Shown piece after piece: positions 1 through 5,191 of a stretch of 5,191 nucleotides of DNA; the first letter of the stretch is position 1, and every line of letters starts with the position of its first letter. A model generated the notes under the pieces. The model saw only the letters and a program-made list of their open reading frames with translations. It was not told the DNA's origin and made no database searches. The DNA is from Polynucleobacter meluiroseus (lineage in GTDB: Bacteria; Pseudomonadota; Gammaproteobacteria; Burkholderiales; Burkholderiaceae). The stretch spans positions 1-5,191 of the forward strand of contig CALQED020000115.1 in NCBI GenBank assembly GCA_943329505.2, in the 5' to 3' direction. Position numbers and translations under genes: made by a program.

Positions 1-994
1 CTATGCAGCATTTAAATTCTTCTTGTATACCTTGCTTGGATCCTTGCTAACCTTGGTTGCCATGCTGTATTTGTATAACGTGACCAATAGCTTTGATATC
101 TTGGTTTGGCAAAATGCCCGCCTCGATATCGTTGAACAAATTCTGTTGTTCTTTGCATTCTTCATGGCCTTTGCGGTCAAAGTCCCGATGTGGCCTTTAC
201 ATACTTGGTTGCCAGATGTTCACGTTGAAGCACCAACAGGCGGTTCAGTCGTATTGGCAGCCATCATGCTCAAACTGGGTGCTTACGGCTTCCTGCGTTT
301 CTCATTACCGATTGCACCAGATGCCAGCCAATATCTTGGCCCATTTGTAATCTTCTTGTCCCTAGTTGCCGTGATTTATGTTGGCGCAGTAGCATTGGTT
401 CAAAAGGATATGAAAAAGCTGGTTGCTTATTCATCAGTAGCGCATATGGGCTTTGTGACCCTTGGGTTCTTCCTCTTTAGCCCATTGGGTATTGAGGGCG
501 GTATTGTGCAAATGATTTCACATGGCTTTGTTGCTGGTGCCATGTTCTTGTCTATCGGTGTGCTGTACGACCGCATGCATACCCGTCAAATTGCTGATTA
601 CGGCGGTGTTGTACACCGCATGCCCGCATTTACGGCGTTTGCGGTATTAATGGCGATGGCCAACTGCGGCTTGCCGGCGACATCCGGATTTGTGGGAGAG
701 TTTATGGTGATTCTGGCTGCCGTGGACTATGACTTTGTGATCGGCATCCTGGCTGCAACCGCATTGATTCTGGGTGCTGCGTATTCCTTATGGATGGTCA
801 AACGCGTATTTTTCGGTACGATTAATAATGCTCAAGTTGAGGAACTTAAAGACCTCAATGCCCGTGAATATTTTCTAATGGCTGTATTAAGCATTTGTGT
901 CATTGGTATGGGTGTGTATCCAAAACCTTTTACTGATGTAATCCATCCAGCTGTGATTAATCTGCTACAGCATGTTGCTGTAAGCAAACTCTGA
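1..994 (+). CDS. nuoM: NADH-quinone oxidoreductase subunit M (NuoM), 3' part
   Basis: Antiporter-like membrane subunit of respiratory complex I, in the cytoplasmic membrane, where it helps couple NADH oxidation and quinone reduction to proton translocation. The gene is cut by the window's left edge: the frame is open from base 2 and gives 330 residues, about two thirds of a usual NuoM of roughly 490. There is no start here; a TTG at 23 is an internal Leu codon. Visible family signatures are HTWLPDVHVEAPT (about 200-238), AIMLKLGAYG with its membrane lysine at 272-274, LVAYSSVAHMGFVTLG (about 420-468) and SGFVGEFM with a glutamate at 698-700. By family knowledge the lysine and glutamate match charged residues of the proton path. 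The rest is a run of hydrophobic helices, ending in a short tail after WMVKRVFFG. nuoN follows after 10 bp, so the two are co-transcribed. The subunit M rather than N assignment rests on these motifs and on gene order. Confidence 0.96.
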   Translation, partial: YAAFKFFLYTLLGSLLTLVAMLYLYNVTNSFDILVWQNARLDIVEQILLFFAFFMAFAVKVPMWPLHTWLPDVHVEAPTGGSVVLAAIMLKLGAYGFLRFSLPIAPDASQYLGPFVIFLSLVAVIYVGAVALVQKDMKKLVAYSSVAHMGFVTLGFFLFSPLGIEGGIVQMISHGFVAGAMFLSIGVLYDRMHTRQIADYGGVVHRMPAFTAFAVLMAMANCGLPATSGFVGEFMVILAAVDYDFVIGILAATALILGAAYSLWMVKRVFFGTINNAQVEELKDLNAREYFLMAVLSICVIGMGVYPKPFTDVIHPAVINLLQHVAVSKL

Positions 995-1004
995 GTAAAA
1001 GCAC

Positions 1005-2504
1005 ATGCAAGCATTCGACCTCTACGCCATCCTGCCGGAACTCGTTTTACTGATTGTCACCTGCTTATTATTAGTAGCAAGCGTGTATGTTCCTGAAAGA
1101 GTTACTTCAACCCCTGGTGTAGAGCAGGATATTTTCCATACGCCTCGTGGTGTTGGATTTGTGTATTTCTTTACAATCATTTTATTAGCCTATTTGATCA
1201 TTGCCCTGATAGGCCGCATGGGCGATCCTGCGCTAGTAGCCATGAATGGCTTATTCCAGTCTGATCCCATATCTAACTTATTAAAAGCCTGTTCATGCGG
1301 TGCTGTCTTGGTCAGCTTGATTTACTCCAAGCAATATTTACAAGATCGTGCCTTATTTCGTCCAGACTTCATTGTTTTGGTATTGCTCGCTCTCTTAGGT
1401 CAATTTGTTTTGATCTCTGGTGCGAATCTGTTGACCTTATATCTAGGTCTGGAACTCATGGCCTTACCGATGTACGCCTTGGTAGCGATGCGTCACACGA
1501 GCGAGAAGAGTGTTGAGGCGGGCATTAAGTATTTCATCCTCGGTGCATTGGCATCTGGTTTCTTGTTATACGGTATGTCGATGCTGTATGGCGTGACAGG
1601 CTCATTGGATTTAATCGAAATCTTTAAAACTGTAGCTGACCCACGCGTCAATCATTTGGTCATGGCGTTTGGTTTGGTATTTATTGTTTCCGGCTTAGCA
1701 TTTAAGTTGGGCGTGGTGCCATTTCATATGTGGGTTCCGGATGTGTATCAAGGCGCGCCAACGGCCGTCACTTTGATGATTGCTGCAGCACCAAAGCTAG
1801 CGGCATTTGCACTCCTGTTCCGCTTACTGGTCAATACCTTGTTGCCCTTGATGGGTGACTGGCAGCCAATGTTAATCCTGCTGGCCGTTCTGTCTCTCAT
1901 CGTTGGCAATGTAACAGCCATTGCTCAGACTAACCTCAAGCGGATGCTGGCTTACTCTGCAATCGCTCAGATGGGTTTTGTCTTGCTAGGCATGCTGTCC
2001 GTATTTGATGATCACGCCTTTAGTGCCTCGATGTTCTATGCCATTACCTATGTACTCACCACGCTTGGTACCTTCGGTCTCTTGATGGCGCTGTCTCGCA
2101 AAGGTTATGACTGTGAGACTTTGGATGGCCTCAAAGGTTTAAATAAGAAACATCCTTGGTTTGCCTTCATTGGCTTAGTGATGATGTTCTCTTTGGCGGG
2201 TATTCCGCCAACCGTCGGCTTTGCAGCTAAATTGGGCGTATTAGAAGCCTTAGTAGATGGCGAGAATACTTTCTTGGCGGTTATTGCAGTGCTGGCTTCT
2301 TTGGTTGGTGCGTTCTACTACCTAAGAGTTGTCAAGGTCATGTACTTTGATGAGCCAGCCCATGAATTTAGTATTTCTGGATCAGGCTTTACCAAAGGAC
2401 TATTAAGTTTGAACACCATCATGGTGTTGATGCTTGGTATCGTTCCTGCTGGCTTGATGAGTCTTTGCTTGGATGCTATGCGCCGCACTTTATTAGGCTC
2501 ATAA
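1005..2504 (+). CDS. nuoN: NADH-quinone oxidoreductase subunit N (NuoN)
   Basis: Second antiporter-like membrane subunit visible, and normally the last gene of a nuo operon. It forms part of the proton-pumping membrane arm of complex I. The 499-residue length is normal for the family and nearly the whole protein is transmembrane helix. Motifs in order are [13 protein letters not shown] (148-159), [18 protein letters not shown] (173-190), [22 protein letters not shown] (232-253), [15 protein letters not shown] (258-272), [19 protein letters not shown] (311-329) and [17 protein letters not shown] (399-415). E150, K175, K234, K264 and K409 sit in the contexts of the conserved charged residues of the family (E133, K158, K217, K247 and K395 in E. 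coli NuoN, from memory of the literature), so the proton path looks intact. The ATG at 1005 gives a proper hydrophobic N-terminus ([17 protein letters not shown]). The ribosome site is weak, with only GAG at 993-995 overlapping the nuoM stop, so translation may depend on coupling to nuoM. A terminator follows 18 bp after the stop. Confidence 0.97.
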   Translation: MQAFDLYAILPELVLLIVTCLLLVASVYVPERVTSTPGVEQDIFHTPRGVGFVYFFTIILLAYLIIALIGRMGDPALVAMNGLFQSDPISNLLKACSCGAVLVSLIYSKQYLQDRALFRPDFIVLVLLALLGQFVLISGANLLTLYLGLELMALPMYALVAMRHTSEKSVEAGIKYFILGALASGFLLYGMSMLYGVTGSLDLIEIFKTVADPRVNHLVMAFGLVFIVSGLAFKLGVVPFHMWVPDVYQGAPTAVTLMIAAAPKLAAFALLFRLLVNTLLPLMGDWQPMLILLAVLSLIVGNVTAIAQTNLKRMLAYSAIAQMGFVLLGMLSVFDDHAFSASMFYAITYVLTTLGTFGLLMALSRKGYDCETLDGLKGLNKKHPWFAFIGLVMMFSLAGIPPTVGFAAKLGVLEALVDGENTFLAVIAVLASLVGAFYYLRVVKVMYFDEPAHEFSISGSGFTKGLLSLNTIMVLMLGIVPAGLMSLCLDAMRRTLLGS

Positions 2505-2522
2505 ATTTAACAGCTCCCATTA

Positions 2523-2552
2523 AAAGGCTCCCATCGGAGCCTTTGTTGTTTT
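2523..2552 (+). terminator. Rho-independent terminator of the nuo operon
   Basis: A perfect 9-bp stem (AAAGGCTCC at 2523-2531, GGAGCCTTT at 2536-2544) closes a CATC tetraloop and runs into a T-rich tract, TTTGTTGTTTT, at 2542-2552. It lies just after the nuoN stop and before a promoter-like region, so it most likely ends the nuo transcript. The A-run on the 5' side gives the reverse strand a short T-run too, so weak bidirectional activity is possible. Confidence 0.88.
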
Positions 2553-2573
2553 AAGCTTAGGTGCGCACTTGTG

Positions 2574-2601
2574 TGACACTAATTTGACACCGAAATGACA
2601 T
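2574..2601. promoter_or_regulatory. Candidate operator: three TGACA direct repeats at 11-bp period
   Basis: TGACAC (2574-2579), TGACAC (2585-2590) and TGACAT (2596-2601) start exactly 11 bp apart, one helical turn, with spacers TAATT and CGAAA. On the minus strand they read as TGTCA units. That resembles the family consensus of the Pho box bound by PhoB (CTGTCAT repeats every 11 bp with AT-rich spacers) and, more generally, sites for OmpR/PhoB-type regulators. A perfect 8-bp palindrome, GTGCGCAC, lies just upstream at 2561-2568. The repeat is seen directly; its binding factor is inference. TTGACA at 2584-2589 could instead be a -35 box, but no -10 lies at normal distance from it. Confidence 0.45.
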
Positions 2602-2611
2602 CCAGCTTCTG

Positions 2612-2617
2612 TAATAT
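2612..2617 (+). promoter_or_regulatory. Candidate -10 hexamer for the Nudix gene
   Basis: TAATAT matches the sigma-70 -10 consensus at 5 of 6 positions. It begins 10 bp after the last of the three 11-bp-spaced TGACA repeats and lies 35 bp before the Nudix ATG. No good -35 is present at 17 bp (ACCGAA at 2589-2594), and the TTGACA at 2584-2589 is 22 bp away. If real, the promoter would suit an activator-dependent arrangement. Confidence 0.35.
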
Positions 2618-2652
2618 GAATGAAATAATGAACTCACAGCGAAAGAAATTTG

Positions 2653-3252
2653 ATGACTGAAAAATCCTTTCAGGATCTACCTACTGGCGATCAGCATTTG
2701 CGCGAAGAGCGGATATCTGGTGAGGATATCTACGGTGGCATCTTTTTAAATATGAAGCGCGATCAGGTACGCTTGCCTGATGGTCAGATGGCGGCTAGAG
2801 AGTACTTAACGCATCCAGGTGCGGTTGCCATCGTTGCACTATTAGATGATGGTAGGGTGCTGCTAGAGCGTCAATATCGCTATCCCATTGCTAAAGCTTG
2901 TATAGAAATCCCCGCTGGAAAATTAGACCCTAATGAGGCTCCACTGATTTGTGCACAACGTGAGTTAGAGGAAGAGACGGGATATACCGCCAAAAAGTGG
3001 AGCTATATCCGCCGCATTCATCCAGTGATTTCGTATTCAACTGAGTTTATTGACATTTATTTGGCTGAGGATTTGGTTCCGGGCAAGAGCAAGCTCGATG
3101 ATGAAGAGTTCTTGGATGTCTTTGCCGCACCCTTGGAGCAACTCATTGCCTGGGTAGAGGAGGGCGAAATTACCGACGTCAAAACCACGATTTCTGCCTA
3201 TTGGCTCGATCGTTATCGTCGGGGCCTGGTAAAACCAACGCCTATTAAATAG
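2653..3252 (+). CDS. Nudix hydrolase, ADP-ribose pyrophosphatase type
   Basis: Soluble cytoplasmic hydrolase of 199 residues that probably cleaves ADP-ribose or a similar nucleoside diphosphate sugar to AMP and a sugar phosphate, using Mg2+. The complete Nudix box lies at residues 89-111, matching G-x5-E-x7-REUxEExG (GKLDPNE, then RELEEETGY); its two catalytic-helix glutamates are at 107 and 108. Before it come RQYRYPI (73-79) and EIPAGKLD (85-92), typical of the ADP-ribose pyrophosphatase subgroup. A proline (P124) in HPVISYSTE follows the box by about 13 residues, near the position diagnostic for ADP-ribose hydrolases. The N-terminal 50 residues probably form the strand region used for dimerisation. 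ATG 2653 is chosen over the TTG at 2650 because GAAAG at 2641-2645 is then 7 bp away. The exact substrate cannot be read from sequence; GDP-mannose or another NDP-sugar is possible. The gene is separated from nuoN by a terminator. Confidence 0.93.
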   Translation: MTEKSFQDLPTGDQHLREERISGEDIYGGIFLNMKRDQVRLPDGQMAAREYLTHPGAVAIVALLDDGRVLLERQYRYPIAKACIEIPAGKLDPNEAPLICAQRELEEETGYTAKKWSYIRRIHPVISYSTEFIDIYLAEDLVPGKSKLDDEEFLDVFAAPLEQLIAWVEEGEITDVKTTISAYWLDRYRRGLVKPTPIK

Positions 3253-3284
3253 GCAGTATATAAACCCGCTTAAAATAGGATCTA

Positions 3285-3312
3285 TTGAATTTGGTATTTT
3301 TGTCCTTATATA
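3285..3312 (+). promoter_or_regulatory. Weak candidate promoter before the DUF1178 gene
   Basis: TTGAAT (3285-3290) and TATATA (3307-3312) are separated by 16 bp, a permissible sigma-70 spacing. Transcription would then start about at the ATG of the next gene (3319), giving a leaderless or nearly leaderless message. The region is AT-rich, so chance matches are likely. The DUF1178 gene may equally be read through from the Nudix gene, since no terminator separates them. Confidence 0.22.
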
Positions 3313-3318
3313 GGTCTT

Positions 3319-3804
3319 ATGAAAGTCTATAACCTTGCTTGCCCCCTAGATCATCGCTTTGAGGGATGGTTTGCCTCAGAAGAGGATTGTCTTGCCCAGC
3401 AGGACAAGGATATGCTTGCCTGCCCAGTCTGCGATAGCACCAACATTACCCGCATGCCATCAGCCCCTCGGATTGCAAAATCGACCTCAACAGCCTTAAC
3501 TAGCCCGAACGAAGATATTGGCAAAACGACTGGTGAAGTCGTAGCCCTGACGGGTAATGATCACTCTAATCTGGAGGCTCAAGTCCAGGCTGCTTTTCTG
3601 AAGGGTATGCACGAGCTCATGGGTAAGTCTGAGGATGTGGGTAGCTCATTTGCGGAAGAGGCTAGGAAGATCCACTATAAAGAAGCCCCTGAGCGCAGTA
3701 TTCGTGGTCAGACCACCCTAGATGAGGCTGAATCCCTCAGGGATGAGGGTATTGAGGTCTTGGCCGTACCTATGATGCCAGCCTTCAAAAACACCCTGCA
3801 GTAG
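3319..3804 (+). CDS. DUF1178 family protein
   Basis: Conserved protein of unknown function, 161 residues and apparently cytoplasmic, with no signal peptide or membrane segment. The N-terminus has C8, H12 and the pair C35-P-V-C38 (CPLDHRFEGWF, then LACPVCDS), a zinc-ribbon-like arrangement that could bind a metal; there is an extra C24. A polar, low-complexity stretch (about 50-85) links this to a conserved C-terminal block, EEARKIHYKEAPERSIRGQT, followed by DEAESLRDEGIEVLAVPM (about 112-152). Both blocks are what I recall as the hallmarks of DUF1178. It starts 66 bp after the Nudix stop with no terminator between, so co-transcription is likely. The ribosome site is poor: TAGG at 3311-3314 is only 4 bp from the ATG. 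No reaction should be assigned. The family call is confident from memory, the metal binding is inference. Confidence 0.9.
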   Translation: MKVYNLACPLDHRFEGWFASEEDCLAQQDKDMLACPVCDSTNITRMPSAPRIAKSTSTALTSPNEDIGKTTGEVVALTGNDHSNLEAQVQAAFLKGMHELMGKSEDVGSSFAEEARKIHYKEAPERSIRGQTTLDEAESLRDEGIEVLAVPMMPAFKNTLQ

Positions 3805-3904
3805 GCCTAAAATATAGTATTTTGCTGCTAGTGGATGTCAATAGGCTGAGCGATCGACTATTATTCTGAGATCCTGAGTTAATTAACCAGCGCATTGTAA
3901 AACC

Positions 3905-3930
3905 ATTAAATCAGTTATGACTGGTTTAAT
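3905..3930. repeat. Inverted repeat in the spacer before cheB
   Basis: ATTAAATCAGT (3905-3915) and ACTGGTTTAAT (3920-3930) form an 11-bp stem with one G-T wobble (3911/3924) around a TATG loop. No T-tract follows on the + strand, so it is not a standard terminator for the DUF1178 gene; on the minus strand a short TTTT follows after GG. It could be a dimeric-regulator operator or an RNA hairpin in the cheB leader. The rest of the 181-bp spacer (3805-3985) is AT-rich. It contains a perfect AAAATA-TAG-TATTTT repeat at 3809-3823, three CTGAG words between 3846 and 3878, and no promoter I would defend. Confidence 0.4.
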
Positions 3931-3985
3931 AAATAGTGCAATCTATTCCTAGTTTTACCCATACTCGTTTTTTGTGGATTAAGTA

Positions 3986-5143
3986 ATGAAGTCTGAAGAT
4001 AAAATTCGAGTTCTGATAGTCGATGATTCTGCGGTCATGCGACGCATCATCATGACCTCACTAATGAAGCACCCTGACATTGAGGTTATCGGTACTGCTG
4101 GTAATGGTTTGCTCGCAATCGAATCAATCAAGCGTTTAAATCCTGATGTTGTGACTTTGGATGTTGAAATGCCGCAGATGGATGGCATCACTGCATTACG
4201 AGAGATTCGTAAAACACATCCTAGTCTCCCCATCGTTATGTTTAGTTCAACCACTCAACGTGGGGCTAGCGCTACGATGGATGCCTTAACTTATGGCGCC
4301 AGTGATTATGTCGGCAAGCCTCAAGCATCTGCAGACCCTGCTGATGCTTACAGAGTTCTGGAAGAAACTCTAATTCCTAAGATTAAGGCCTTGTGTCAAC
4401 GTGCATCTGGGGATAGTAAAAAGGGTATATCGATTAAAGATCGGGGTGCGGCCCGCCGAGAGGCGCTTGCAATACCTGCGCCAGAAAAAGTGACGGCTTT
4501 ACCGATTAGTCAAAGCTCTCCATCAGAAAATCCAAAGGTGGTAAGGCCAGAAGGTCGGCCACTTTATCCGGTCAATGCACTCTGTATCGGGGTTTCTACC
4601 GGTGGACCAGCAGCCTTGATGAAGATTTTTGAGTTGTGGCGAACTCCTTTGCCAGTACCCATCTTTATCGTTCAACACATGCCTCCAAAGTTCACCACCT
4701 TATTGGCAGCACGCCTAACGGAGATTGGGGTGATGCCAGTGCAGGAGCCCTATGATGGTCAAGAGGCATTAGCAGGCCATGCGTATTTAGCGCCTGGCGG
4801 GTACCATCTCGAATTAAAGCAGAAGGGTACAAAAGTCTTGATGTATTTGAATGATGACCCTCCTGAGAATTCGTGCAAGCCAGCTGTTGATGTGTTGTTT
4901 AGAAGTGCTGCGAAAGTCTATGGACAGTCATTATTAGCGGTCGTTCTGACGGGTATGGGCTACGATGGTTTGCGTGGTGCAGAGGACATTATTCGTAGCA
5001 ATGGGGTAGTGTTAGCGCAAGACGAGGCAACTAGCGTCATTTGGGGAATGCCTGGAGCAATTGCTCAAGCAGATTTAGCTGAAAAAGTGCTTTCTCTAGA
5101 GGCTATTCCTGATGAAATTTTGTTTCGGACTAATCTGAGATGA
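3986..5143 (+). CDS. cheB: Chemotaxis response regulator / protein-glutamate methylesterase CheB
   Basis: Removes methyl groups from (and can deamidate) glutamyl residues of chemoreceptors, resetting receptor sensitivity; its activity rises when CheA phosphorylates the receiver domain. The receiver spans about residues 7-125, with acidic D13 and D14, phosphoacceptor D59 (TLDVEMPQMDG), S87/S88 and K111 (DYVGKP). A long polar, proline-containing linker (about 135-195) leads to the methylesterase domain. The catalytic triad is intact: S204 in GVSTGGP, H231 in QHMPP and D327 in TGMGYDG. Its spacing is nearly that of the enterobacterial enzyme (S164, H190, D286). At 385 residues it is longer than the usual 350 or so, mainly through the linker. 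GGA at 3976-3978 is 7 bp before the ATG and supports this start. The stop overlaps the next start by 4 bp (ATGA), implying translational coupling to a downstream partner. A 181-bp spacer separates it from the DUF1178 gene, so it probably opens a new transcription unit. Confidence 0.96.
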   Translation: MKSEDKIRVLIVDDSAVMRRIIMTSLMKHPDIEVIGTAGNGLLAIESIKRLNPDVVTLDVEMPQMDGITALREIRKTHPSLPIVMFSSTTQRGASATMDALTYGASDYVGKPQASADPADAYRVLEETLIPKIKALCQRASGDSKKGISIKDRGAARREALAIPAPEKVTALPISQSSPSENPKVVRPEGRPLYPVNALCIGVSTGGPAALMKIFELWRTPLPVPIFIVQHMPPKFTTLLAARLTEIGVMPVQEPYDGQEALAGHAYLAPGGYHLELKQKGTKVLMYLNDDPPENSCKPAVDVLFRSAAKVYGQSLLAVVLTGMGYDGLRGAEDIIRSNGVVLAQDEATSVIWGMPGAIAQADLAEKVLSLEAIPDEILFRTNLR

Positions 5144-5191
5144 GCTTAGAGAACAGCCCGATTGATCAAGCAGATGTCGAGAGCTTCTTTA
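5140..5191 (+). CDS. Start of an unidentified gene coupled to cheB (partial)
   Basis: An ATG at 5140 overlaps the cheB stop codon in the ATGA arrangement and opens a frame that runs to the window edge, giving 17 residues (MSLENSPIDQADVESFF). GGA at 5127-5129, inside cheB and 10 bp upstream, is a possible ribosome site. The tight overlap argues for a functional partner of CheB such as a methyltransferase, a receptor, a kinase or an adaptor, but the visible residues do not identify the family. That a gene starts here is inferred from the overlap and the open frame; the short length makes this less than certain. Confidence 0.6.
   Translation, partial: MSLENSPIDQADVESFF

Noticed and set aside
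23..25. TTG as a start codon for nuoM
   Set aside because: The frame stays open to the left edge and reads YAAFKFFLYTLLGS, a typical internal NuoM sequence, so the gene is simply cut by the window.
93..350. 85-residue frame shifted within nuoM
   Set aside because: It overlaps highly conserved nuoM motifs in another frame; its residue pattern is not protein-like and there is no ribosome site.
832..1014. 60-residue minus-strand frame across the nuoM-nuoN junction
   Set aside because: It is antisense to two well-supported genes, short, and shows no protein-family features.
1295..1516. 73-residue frame shifted within nuoN
   Set aside because: It lies wholly within conserved nuoN sequence and has no independent support.
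2584..2617. TTGACA with TAATAT as an ordinary sigma-70 promoter
   Set aside because: The gap is 22 bp, well beyond the usual 16-19, so the two hexamers are unlikely to work together unaided.
2650..2652. TTG start for the Nudix gene
   Set aside because: The adjacent ATG at 2653 is a better start codon with a better-spaced purine-rich site.
3809..3823. AAAATA-TAG-TATTTT as a terminator for the DUF1178 gene
   Set aside because: The stem is only six A-T pairs with a 3-base loop and no following U-tract; it is too weak for intrinsic termination.
3979..4254. 91-residue open frame on the minus strand inside cheB
   Set aside because: It lies antisense to the conserved receiver domain, and its translation has no recognisable family motifs. 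It is a by-product of cheB codon use.

Overview
This window reads as ordinary chromosomal DNA of a betaproteobacterium with moderate GC, most likely Burkholderiales and possibly a Polynucleobacter-like freshwater lineage. That assignment is inferred from protein style, gene content and base composition, and was not tested by a search. All genes lie on the + strand and coding density is high. I saw no tRNA, rRNA, CRISPR array, insertion sequence or integrase.

Region 1 (1-2552) is the end of a respiratory complex I operon. It holds the last 330 codons of nuoM, then complete nuoN 10 bp later, then a clear Rho-independent terminator. Both proteins are antiporter-like membrane subunits of NADH:quinone oxidoreductase that couple quinone reduction to proton pumping.

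Region 2 (2553-3804) holds two small soluble-protein genes. The first is a Nudix hydrolase of the ADP-ribose pyrophosphatase type. The second is a DUF1178 protein with a Cys/His pattern that suggests metal binding. Between the nuoN terminator and the Nudix gene are three TGACA-type direct repeats at an exact 11-bp period, followed 10 bp later by a -10-like hexamer. Read on the minus strand they are TGTCA repeats, the geometry of a Pho box or another OmpR/PhoB-family site. This is the most unusual non-coding signal here.

Region 3 (3805-5191) starts with a 181-bp AT-rich spacer containing an 11-bp-arm inverted repeat. It is followed by cheB, an intact receiver-methylesterase for chemoreceptor adaptation. 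The cheB stop overlaps by 4 bp the start of a further gene, of which only 17 codons are visible. A signalling operon therefore probably begins at cheB and continues to the right.

I found no convincing undescribed multi-gene system. The points worth a second look are the 11-bp-periodic operator-like repeats, the chemotaxis gene following housekeeping genes, and the uncharacterised DUF1178 protein next to the Nudix hydrolase.
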